In this document: in pieces, positions 57,783 through 64,000 of the stretch
How positions within the stretch are numbered: position 1 is the first letter of the stretch
Layout: each line of letters begins with the position of its first letter
Assembly (NCBI GenBank): GCA_018436925.1
Contig: JAHDKI010000002.1
Coordinates: 62,001-126,000, forward strand
Origin: Syntrophaceae bacterium
GTDB lineage: Bacteria; Desulfobacterota; Syntrophia; Syntrophales; Smithellaceae
Length of the DNA: 64,000 bases
Direction of reading: 5' to 3'
Notes under the pieces: generated by a model
Seen by the model: the letters and a program-made list of their open reading frames with translations, nothing else
Told to the model about the DNA's origin: nothing
Database searches by the model: none
Position numbers and translations under genes: made by a program

Positions 57783-58118
57783 TTAACCTTCCGGGATCTT
57801 GCGCGGAAAGCCACATCGCCAGCATTCGGTAAATTGTCCTTCGTTGGTCTCGCCACAGTGTTTGCAGGTCCAGGCTTCTCCGGAAGGCAAACCGGCCCCG
57901 GCTTCCGAAACAAACGCTGCGACGATCTCAAGCGCGTTTTCATAGTGCGTCTCGTTTAAAACCCAGACCGACGGACTCGTATCCACCGTCAGCGGCAGCT
58001 CGCCGCGCGCGCTCCAGAGAAAATCCCCATGCACGGCGGCGGGGATCCCCGCGTTTTCGAGAATCCCGCGAAGCAGGTGCGCATCGGCCGGATTTTGCGC
58101 CAGGTACACTCTTTTCAT
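57783..58118 (-). CDS. DUF2007-type small protein with C-terminal zinc ribbon
   Basis: 111 residues. VYLAQNPADAHLLRGILENAGIPAAVHGD ... SPSVWVLNETHYENALEIVAAFV is the DUF2007 (GlnB-like ferredoxin-fold) pattern. The C-terminus WTCKHCGETNEGQFTECWRCGFP carries CxxC...CxxC, a RanBP2-like zinc finger. Putative signalling role only by name of the family; no functional data known to me. Cytosolic. Confidence 0.8.
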   Translation of the reverse strand: MKRVYLAQNPADAHLLRGILENAGIPAAVHGDFLWSARGELPLTVDTSPSVWVLNETHYENALEIVAAFVSEAGAGLPSGEAWTCKHCGETNEGQFTECWRCGFPRKIPEG

Positions 58119-58186
58119 CGTCCGCTCCCCGCGATCATCAATTGCTGCTGCATGGTGCCGCCTGTCGCGCGTTACCTTTCAACGTC

Positions 58187-58225
58187 AAACTTGAAACTTT
58201 AAACTTGAAACTTTAAACTCGAAAC
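58187..58225. repeat. Short tandem direct repeat of AAACTTGAAACTTT
   Basis: About two and a half copies of a 14-base unit (AAACTTGAAACTTT and variants ending AAACTCGAAAC) lie in the 119-base gap between two small genes. Such AT-rich tandem stretches are common in related genomes; no function inferred. Confidence 0.7.
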
Positions 58226-58237
58226 GTGACTTTCCCC

Positions 58238-58678
58238 TTAGTCCACCGTATAAACGGTATCGCAAACGGGATCGCCGGCCGCACGAGTCTTTAAAATCCG
58301 AAGCGTTGTTTTGCCTCCGGTGGCCGCAAAAAAATATTCGCGATCGATTGCCATCACCGCTTCGCACAACTTGCGCGACGTGTTTTCCAATCCGAAGGGG
58401 CAAGTCTTCCCCTGGATCTGAAACCGCTGATCGGAAATCTCGACGACGTTGATATCCGCCGGATCGAAGTTTTTTGTAAACGCCGCGGCCACCGACGACA
58501 GGCGCTCGTCGGCAAGCTTGCGCGCCAGTTTCAGGCCCAGCGACCGTCCCTGACGGCCGAGGACATCCTCCACCAGGGGCAGACTGCCCTCGCCGTATTT
58601 TTCATAAAAGGTTTTAATCAAAAGCCCCTGCGCCTCGGTGGCGTTTTTCGGCAGCACATCGTCTGATTTTTGAGTCAT
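58238..58678 (-). CDS. Cysteine-containing small sensor-like protein, unassigned
   Basis: 146 residues. Mostly helical N-terminus (LLIKTFYEKYGEGSLPLVEDVLGRQG), then FQIQGKTCPFGLENTSRKLCEAV, DREYFFAATGGKTTLR and CDTVYTVD. C93, C105 and C139 in this arrangement resemble the small-molecule/metal binding folds of V4R, MOD1 or ATC-hydrolase-like proteins, but I cannot choose among them. No HTH or catalytic motif. Lies between the DUF2007 gene and the radical SAM gene, same strand, 78 bases downstream of the latter. Confidence 0.65.
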   Translation of the reverse strand: MTQKSDDVLPKNATEAQGLLIKTFYEKYGEGSLPLVEDVLGRQGRSLGLKLARKLADERLSSVAAAFTKNFDPADINVVEISDQRFQIQGKTCPFGLENTSRKLCEAVMAIDREYFFAATGGKTTLRILKTRAAGDPVCDTVYTVD

Positions 58679-58756
58679 CTTCGTTCCTCCGAATCAATGT
58701 TTCCGACACTGTCATGTTTCGGCGGCGATTTCAATCACGATGATGGCCGGACACGA

Positions 58757-59752
58757 TCAGCGGTTGGTTTTTCCCTTTTCCATAAATATTTTCCATCCCG
58801 CGACGATCGATCCCGGCACGCCGTCCAGCGCGCCGGACGCTTCGGCCACCGGCGTGAATCCGCAGGCTCGGCAGGAAATCGTCCCGCGATTTTTCACGTA
58901 GCAGCCGGTCGTCACCGTTCCGTCGGGATCGACGTTGATTAAAAGATCGTCGTGACAGCGCCAGTCGTTTTCGATCATGGCCCGCAGCCGATTTGCCGAA
59001 TTCATCACGCGATGGCCGTCCTTTTTGAGGCGCAGCAGGGTCAAAACGGCTCTGCGCCGCTCATCGGACGACAAGGTCAAATTCTCCTCCCCTTGGTGGT
59101 AGGGATAAAAAAACTGGAAGGTCATGCCTTTCACGCTCGGCATGCGTCGGACTTCATCCGCCAGCAAGTCGAGGTCCTCAACATTTCTGCGATTGATCGT
59201 GCAATGGACAAAAACGCGGGGATGCGTCGTCGCTGAGAGGTTTTCCATCACGCGGTCGTATGAAGCGCCGCGCAGTTCGTCGTGCGTCTTTTTCGTTCCG
59301 TCGAGACTCACCCAGATCAGATCGGCGGGCGCATCGAGCGGATAGGTGCCGTTGGTGGTCACGGCCACGCGCAAAAAACGCTTGCGAGCGTAAGCGATCA
59401 AATCGGGAAGACGATACTTGCCGTCGCGCCACAGCAGGGGCTCTCCGCCTTCGAAGACAACGATGCGCGCCTGCCGACAGGCCAGCTCATCCAACGCGCC
59501 AACCGCCGTGCGCCAGACCATCCGCATGGCTGCTTCCGAAGCGCGCAGATGGAACGGACAACCCAGGCATTGCAGATTGCATTGATAGGTGAGCTTAAAA
59601 CTGGCCAGCAAGGGAATTTTTCGATTGAGAACCTTGCGTTGAAAAAAGAAATCTGCCAGATCCAGAAGCCAGGGTAAACGCGCGCCGGGGTCCGAACCGG
59701 TGGAAACGGGTGATGAGATCACGGTTGTCTCTAGATTTTTCTTCACATACAA
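58757..59752 (-). CDS. Radical SAM enzyme with second cysteine cluster
   Basis: 331 residues. The radical SAM [4Fe-4S] motif is C58-x3-C62-x2-C65 (TYQCNLQCLGCPF); SAM-binding GGEP at about 102-105 (FEGGEPLLWRDG), VTTNGTYPLD and LIWVSLDGTKKTHDELRG follow. C266, C284, C294 and C297 at the C-terminus form a SPASM/Twitch-like set for an auxiliary cluster. Overall it resembles the PqqE/AslB/HpnH branch acting on peptides, proteins or lipids. No small precursor peptide was spotted nearby. Substrate unknown. Starts 33 bases after tyrS on the same strand. Confidence 0.88.
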   Translation of the reverse strand: MYVKKNLETTVISSPVSTGSDPGARLPWLLDLADFFFQRKVLNRKIPLLASFKLTYQCNLQCLGCPFHLRASEAAMRMVWRTAVGALDELACRQARIVVFEGGEPLLWRDGKYRLPDLIAYARKRFLRVAVTTNGTYPLDAPADLIWVSLDGTKKTHDELRGASYDRVMENLSATTHPRVFVHCTINRRNVEDLDLLADEVRRMPSVKGMTFQFFYPYHQGEENLTLSSDERRRAVLTLLRLKKDGHRVMNSANRLRAMIENDWRCHDDLLINVDPDGTVTTGCYVKNRGTISCRACGFTPVAEASGALDGVPGSIVAGWKIFMEKGKTNR

Positions 59753-59785
59753 CGCCTTACTTCTGACGCCTCACGCCTTCACGCC

Positions 59786-61072
59786 TTACGCTTTCATCTC
59801 CACGATGAGATATTTCTTTTTGCCCTTGCGCAGGCGCAGTTCGGCGCCGGAAGCGAAGTCGTCGGGCGAAAGCTTTTCATCGACGGCTTTAATCTGGCGT
59901 TCACTGCAATAAATGCCGCCCTGCTCGATCAGGCGTTTGGCTTCGGACATGGACTGGGTCAGGCCTGATTTGGCGCAAAGCGACGTGATCAGCAACCCGG
60001 CATCCAGATCCGCCCGGGACACCGAAAAACGGGGAATCGCCGACGTGTCCGCCTGCGGCGCTTCGCGCGGGATATCGCTGGATGCAAACAAATCCGGAGC
60101 GACCGGACGCGAATGAAAGGCCTCCATTGAGGCGCGCCAGGCCGCGCGGGCGGCCTCGGCGCCGTGCGTGACTTTCGTCGCTTCGTAGGCCAGAACCGCC
60201 TTGGCCATGTTCAGGCTTGAGTCGGCCAGCGTCTTGACGGCAGCGATTTCTTCCAGAGGCAGGAAAGTAAAAAGTTTTAAAAATCTTTCGACGTCCGCGT
60301 CCTCGCAGTTGACCCAATATTGATAATATTCGTAGGGGGTGGTGAGATTGGCGTCAAGCCAGACCGTGCCTTTTTCCGTCTTGCCCATCTTGTGGCCCGT
60401 CGCGGTCGTAATGAGCGGAAACGTCAGCGCATGGGCGTCTTTGGCTTCAACTTTGCGGATGAGTTCGGTGCCGGCAAGCATATTGCCCCACTGATCGTTG
60501 CCGCCCATCTGCAACAGGCATCCGTGATTCTGATACAGATACAGAAAGTCGTAGCCCTGCAGAAGCATGTAATTGAATTCAATAAAATTGAGCCCTTTTT
60601 CCAGGCGGATCTTGTAGCTTTCCGCCGCGAGCATCCGGTTGACGCTGAAATGCCGGCCGATGTCGCGGAGAAATTCAATATAGTTGATTTTCGTGAGCCA
60701 GTCGGCGTTGTTGAGCAAAAGCGCCTTGCCGTCTGTAAAATCCATGTAGCGGGAAAGCTGTTCGCCCAGGCACGCCGCGTTGGCGTCGATCTGCTCAAGG
60801 GTGAGCACCTGTCGCATTTCCGTCTTCCCGCTGGGATCGCCGATCAATCCCGTGCCGCCGCCCACCAGGGCGATGGGCCGGTTGCCGGTTTTCTGCATGT
60901 GCGTCAGCGCCATGATCGGCACGAGGCTCCCGATATGCAGACTCGCGGCGGTGGGATCGAACCCGATGTAGCAGGTGACCGGCCCGTCCTTGAACTGCTC
61001 CGCAATCAAAGCTTCGTCTGTGAACTGCTCGATGAACCCTCTTTCCTTTAAAACCTCATAGCCGCTTTTCAT
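59786..61072 (-). CDS. tyrS: Tyrosyl-tRNA synthetase
   Basis: 428 residues. Class I: HIGH motif as SLHIGSLVPIMALTHMQKTGNRPIALVGG, tyrosine pocket YMLLQGYDFLYLYQNHGCLLQMGGNDQWGN, KMSKS-equivalent KMGKTEKGTVWLD, and a C-terminal S4 domain (DAGLLITSLCAKSGLTQSMSEAKRLIEQGGI). TyrRS of the E. coli-like group, complete. GGGAG lies about ten bases before the ATG. Uses tRNA-Tyr encoded at 42231-42315. Confidence 0.97.
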   Translation of the reverse strand: MKSGYEVLKERGFIEQFTDEALIAEQFKDGPVTCYIGFDPTAASLHIGSLVPIMALTHMQKTGNRPIALVGGGTGLIGDPSGKTEMRQVLTLEQIDANAACLGEQLSRYMDFTDGKALLLNNADWLTKINYIEFLRDIGRHFSVNRMLAAESYKIRLEKGLNFIEFNYMLLQGYDFLYLYQNHGCLLQMGGNDQWGNMLAGTELIRKVEAKDAHALTFPLITTATGHKMGKTEKGTVWLDANLTTPYEYYQYWVNCEDADVERFLKLFTFLPLEEIAAVKTLADSSLNMAKAVLAYEATKVTHGAEAARAAWRASMEAFHSRPVAPDLFASSDIPREAPQADTSAIPRFSVSRADLDAGLLITSLCAKSGLTQSMSEAKRLIEQGGIYCSERQIKAVDEKLSPDDFASGAELRLRKGKKKYLIVEMKA

Positions 61073-61088
61073 GCCTGATGATCTCCCT

Positions 61089-61877
61089 TTACTCGTCTTG
61101 CAATTTCACACTGATCCGCTCGATGGCGGAGGCCCTGCCGGTTGACTCGTCGATTTCCAGAAGCGCGCCTTGCAGGCGGACGTCGTTTTTGGCCACCTCG
61201 AACTTATTGGGCAGTTGCGTCAAAAACCGCTCGATAATCGCTTCCTTGCGGATGCCGATGACCGAATCGAAAGGTCCGGTCATGCCCACGTCGCTTAAGT
61301 ATGCGGTCCCTCCCGGCAGAATTTCGTCATCGGCCGTCTGAACGTGCGTATGCGTCCCCAGCACCGCCGAGACCTGGCCGTCGAGGTACCAGCCCAGCGC
61401 CCGTTTTTCAGAAGTCGCCTCTGCGTGAATATCGACGATGATCATGTTGGTTTTCATTCGGAGCCGCGCGATCTCCTCTTGCGCCCGCATAAAAGGACAA
61501 TCGATCGGCTGCATGAAGATCCGTCCCGCCAGATTGACAACGCCCACCAGATGCCCGGCCGGCGAAGGGTAAACGACGATGCCGCGCCCCGGCACGACCG
61601 TCGGATAGTTGGCGGGACGCAACAGTGTCTCGTAGTCCGAAATGAACTCGAGCGCCTCTTTTTTGTCCCAGACGTGGTTGCCCGACGTCAGAATATCAAT
61701 ATGCGATTCATAAAGCTCTTCAACGATATCGCGCGTAATGCCGAAGCCGGCCGCCGCGTTTTCACAATTGGCGATGACCAGATCAATCGAACGCGACGCG
61801 ACCAGATGCGGCAACAGCTCTTTGATCGCCCGGCGGCCGGGCTTGCCGATGATGTCGCCGATAAACAGTATCTTCAT
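61089..61877 (-). CDS. ymdB: YmdB-family metallophosphoesterase
   Basis: 262 residues. MKILFIGDIIGKPGRRAIKELLPHL (Asp), IANCENAAAGFGIT (Glu/Asn), LTSGNHVWDKKE (Asn/His), IVDIHAEATSEKRALG and VLGTHTHVQTADDEILPGG (His-x-His) are the dinuclear metal ligands of YmdB/TIGR00282 proteins, reported as 2',3'-cyclic nucleotide phosphodiesterases. It follows rny by 22 bases, the widely conserved RNA-turnover pair. Confidence 0.94.
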   Translation of the reverse strand: MKILFIGDIIGKPGRRAIKELLPHLVASRSIDLVIANCENAAAGFGITRDIVEELYESHIDILTSGNHVWDKKEALEFISDYETLLRPANYPTVVPGRGIVVYPSPAGHLVGVVNLAGRIFMQPIDCPFMRAQEEIARLRMKTNMIIVDIHAEATSEKRALGWYLDGQVSAVLGTHTHVQTADDEILPGGTAYLSDVGMTGPFDSVIGIRKEAIIERFLTQLPNKFEVAKNDVRLQGALLEIDESTGRASAIERISVKLQDE

Positions 61878-61899
61878 CTTCTCTTTAGCTTTCGCGGCC

Positions 61900-63465
61900 C
61901 TACTTGGCGAAGTTGGACACCCGAGTTTCGCGGATGACCGTCACTTTGATCTGACCGGGGTAGGTCAGCTCGTTTTCAATCTTCTTGATGATGTCGTTGC
62001 ACAGCATCACCGCGTCATTGTCCGAAATTTTTTCGTTTTCCACCATAATCCGGATTTCACGTCCGGCTTGAATGGCAAAGCATTTATCCACGCCGTTGAA
62101 CGAATGCGCAATCTTTTCAAGTTCCTCCAGCCGCTGAACATACGTGGACAACATCTCGCGCCGGGCGCCGGGCCGCGCCGCCGACAGCGTATCGGCCGCC
62201 TGAACCAGCACGCCCAGAAGCGTGTTGTTTCGGCCGTCGTCATGATGCGTGGCAATGGCCTGGACAATGCGGGGATTCTCCCCGAAACGCTTGGCGAAGT
62301 CCGCCCCGATCGCCGCATGCGTGCCTTCGATCTTGTGGTCGACCGCCTTGCCGATATCATGCAGCAACCCCGCTCGCTTGGCTTCTTTGATGTTCATTTT
62401 CAATTCGGCGGCCATCAATCCGGTCAGATAAGCCACGTCAATGGAATGCTGCAACACGTTTTGCGAATAACTCGTGCGGTATTTCAACGACCCCAACATG
62501 GTGATAATTTCCGGATGAATGTCGTGGACGCCGCAGTCAAAAGACGCCTTTTCGCCCGTTTCCCGGATGATCTGGTCAACTTCCTTTTCAACTTTTTTCA
62601 CGATGTCTTCAATGCGGCCCGGGTGAATCCGGCCGTCCTGAATCAGACGTTCCAGCGAAATGCGGGCAACTTCCCGGCGCACCGGGTCGAAACTCGACAG
62701 CACCACCGCTTCGGGCGTATCGTCCACGATCAGATCAATGCCGGTGGCCGCCTCGATGGCGCGGATGTTGCGCCCCTCACGGCCGATGATGCGCCCTTTC
62801 ATCTCCTCGCTGGGCAGCGGGACAACCGATACGGTGTTTTCCGCCACATAGTCGCCCGCGTAGCGCTGAATCGCGTAGGCGATAATTTCACGGGATTTCC
62901 GGTCGGCGGTCAACTTGGCCTCTTCTTCGATTTTTCTCACCAGCACCGCCGCATCTCTTTTGGCATCGGATTCCATTGAAGAAATCAGAATGTTTTTGGC
63001 CTCCTCCGGGGTGATGCCGGCGATCCGTTCGAGCTGCTCTTTTTGCGCTTCGACCAGCGCGTCGAGTTTCTTGTGCTTTTCTTCAACGGACTGCTCTTTC
63101 TGATTGACAGTCTTCTCCCGGCCTTCGATGGCCGCTTCCTTTTGAGCCAGCGTATCCACTCTTTTTTCCAGATTTTCCTCTTTCGACCGGACGCGCCGTT
63201 CCAGCGATTCGAGACTCGCTTTGACCTCTTTGGTCTCGCGGTCCAAATCCGCTTTCATCTTAAGCAGATTCTCCTTGGCCTGCAAAATCGCTTCTTTCTT
63301 AATCGTTTCGGCTTCTTTTTTAGACTCCTCCACAATCCTGGCCGCCAGGCTTTCAGAGGCTTTGACTTTCTTGGTTGTAAAGATCTGTTTGAGCACATAT
63401 CCGAAAATCGCGCCGCACAAACCCGCTGCAATAATGATCAGAATCGACAAACTGCCGTTTAACAT
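61900..63465 (-). CDS. rny: Ribonuclease Y
   Basis: 521 residues. N-terminal membrane helix ([23 protein letters not shown]), a long coiled coil (about 35-200), a KH domain ([46 protein letters not shown]) and an HD domain with [19 protein letters not shown] and [23 protein letters not shown]. Membrane-bound endoribonuclease initiating mRNA decay. A long-range AAAGACGG/CCGTCTTT pairing in its 5' leader (63503-63546) may fold the leader. Confidence 0.97.
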   Translation of the reverse strand: MLNGSLSILIIIAAGLCGAIFGYVLKQIFTTKKVKASESLAARIVEESKKEAETIKKEAILQAKENLLKMKADLDRETKEVKASLESLERRVRSKEENLEKRVDTLAQKEAAIEGREKTVNQKEQSVEEKHKKLDALVEAQKEQLERIAGITPEEAKNILISSMESDAKRDAAVLVRKIEEEAKLTADRKSREIIAYAIQRYAGDYVAENTVSVVPLPSEEMKGRIIGREGRNIRAIEAATGIDLIVDDTPEAVVLSSFDPVRREVARISLERLIQDGRIHPGRIEDIVKKVEKEVDQIIRETGEKASFDCGVHDIHPEIITMLGSLKYRTSYSQNVLQHSIDVAYLTGLMAAELKMNIKEAKRAGLLHDIGKAVDHKIEGTHAAIGADFAKRFGENPRIVQAIATHHDDGRNNTLLGVLVQAADTLSAARPGARREMLSTYVQRLEELEKIAHSFNGVDKCFAIQAGREIRIMVENEKISDNDAVMLCNDIIKKIENELTYPGQIKVTVIRETRVSNFAK

Positions 63466-63651
63466 GATGGATCCTCCCTTTTGGCTCCTTAAAAGACGGC
63501 ACCCCTTTTCCCTGTACCCGCATCAGACTGCAAAGACCGTCTTTAGGGAGCTATATTTAAACCTTCCGGCAAACGTTTAGACGCCGCCGAAGGATTCAGT
63601 GTTGAGTTGTTGTATGGAGAGTATGGGTCTGGAAAGGTCGACGAAGGTTAT

Positions 63652-63845
63652 AAAAAACCCCCGCCTATGCCGTGTTAATCACGATTTTGAACCTTTTTAC
63701 TAAGTGGGCGCCCGGTGTTGCTTGCTTCAGGCTTTCTGCCACCCGACCAGCGGAAAAGGCGGACATGCACACCGCAAACAAGATTAGGCCCCAGGTTCAA
63801 AGTGTTGGCTCAAAAACAAATGACAATCACGCACATCGCAGGGGA
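63652..63845 (-). ncRNA. ssrS: 6S RNA
   Basis: About 190 bases between zapA and rny, ending in GGCGGGGG followed by six T's. The 5' CCCCTGC pairs with 3' GCGGGG, an inner TTTGAACC pairs exactly with GGTTCAAA, and the central part (GTGTGCATGTCCGCC ... GCAGAAAGCCTGAAGC) resembles the E. coli 6S apical region (GAGCATGCTCGG ... GAGAAGCCTTAAAAC). The zapA-6S gene order is conserved in many bacteria. 6S RNA binds sigma70 RNA polymerase in stationary phase. The exact ends are estimates. Confidence 0.85.
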
Positions 63846-63851
63846 ACTCAA

Positions 63852-64000
63852 TTAACTTGCACTTTCAATCAGTTGAATCAGTTTTTCGGACCGATGCGTC
63901 AGTTGATTGCACAGATCCTTGTTCACTCCCTCTAACCTCAATAAATCTTCTGAAATGTTCAAAGCCGCCAGAATGGCCACGTCCAAAGCCCGAAGACCTT
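63852..64000 (-). CDS. zapA: Cell division protein ZapA, C-terminal part (cut by window edge)
   Basis: About 49 residues in frame to the window end: RALDVAILAALNISEDLLRL, then a coiled-coil helix ending EKLIQLIESAS. The VA-ILAALNI segment is typical of ZapA, and the position before 6S RNA agrees. ZapA bundles FtsZ filaments. The start lies outside the window. Confidence 0.8.
   Translation of the reverse strand, partial: GLRALDVAILAALNISEDLLRLEGVNKDLCNQLTHRSEKLIQLIESAS

Noticed and set aside
58187..58225. Tandem AAACTTGAAACTTT units as a possible CRISPR or iteron array
   Set aside because: Only about 2.5 head-to-tail copies with no spacers and no replication or cas genes near.
61738..62979. 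413-codon plus-strand open frame opposite ymdB/rny
   Set aside because: Spans two conserved minus-strand genes in antisense; translation has no family features.

Overview
The window reads as one continuous piece of a Gram-negative, probably strictly anaerobic bacterium of the former Deltaproteobacteria (Desulfobacterota; a Syntrophales-like lineage is my best guess). The basis is the gene order tRNA-Thr/Tyr/Gly/Thr-rpmG-tRNA-Trp-secE-nusG, the zapA-6S RNA-rny-ymdB order, the rfaE-DUF4416-yicC-gmk-rpoZ-pyrF run, and families such as DUF169 and DUF368. Nearly all genes lie on the minus strand. I see no mobile element, prophage, CRISPR array or rRNA gene. The ends cut an aldehyde dehydrogenase (left) and zapA (right).

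Layout. 1-5.1 kb: partial aldehyde dehydrogenase, a small exported protein, a small conserved protein, a cyclase-family hydrolase, and a membrane-anchored triple-GAF protein behind a perfect sigma70 promoter. 5.1-12.8 kb: a complete phosphate-starvation locus, phoB then pstS-pstC-pstA-pstB-phoU-phoR, with a four-repeat Pho box in front of pstS and a strong stem-loop between pstS and pstC. DUF169 trails phoR. 12.9-41.7 kb: a very long ribosomal/transcription superlocus. Read in the direction of transcription it is secE-nusG-rplK-rplA-(L10 leader)-rplJ-rplL-rpoB-rpoC, then a new promoter, rpsL-rpsG-tuf-rpsJ and the S10, spc and alpha clusters, ending at rplQ with a perfect terminator. Three genes often present in these clusters are missing: fusA between rpsG and tuf, adk between secY and map, and a tuf copy in the tRNA cluster. 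41.8-42.5 kb: five tRNA genes plus rpmG behind one promoter.

42.5-46.8 kb: the most unusual locus. A DUF1178 gene is followed by one gene encoding a cysteine synthase fused to a divergent cysteinyl-tRNA synthetase, overlapped by a Memo-family gene and followed by an AMMECR1 gene. 46.9-53.3 kb: tRNA-Pro, a solitary pilC, and a tightly coupled minus-strand operon of rfaE/hldA, DUF4416, yicC, gmk, rpoZ, pyrF and rlmB, preceded by a promoter and a terminator-like hairpin. 53.5-58.7 kb: a PIF1-like helicase with a C-terminal WYL-type extension, a DUF368 lipid-carrier transporter, an Sm-like small protein, a DUF523-DUF1722 protein and small cysteine-containing proteins. 58.7-64 kb: a radical SAM enzyme with a second cysteine cluster, tyrS, ymdB, rny, 6S RNA and the 3' end of zapA.

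Most of the window is housekeeping. The most promising places for something new are the CysM-CysRS fusion with Memo/AMMECR1, the leader of rfaE, the helicase-WYL protein and the orphan radical SAM gene. All functional statements rest on reading motifs by eye; no database search was run.
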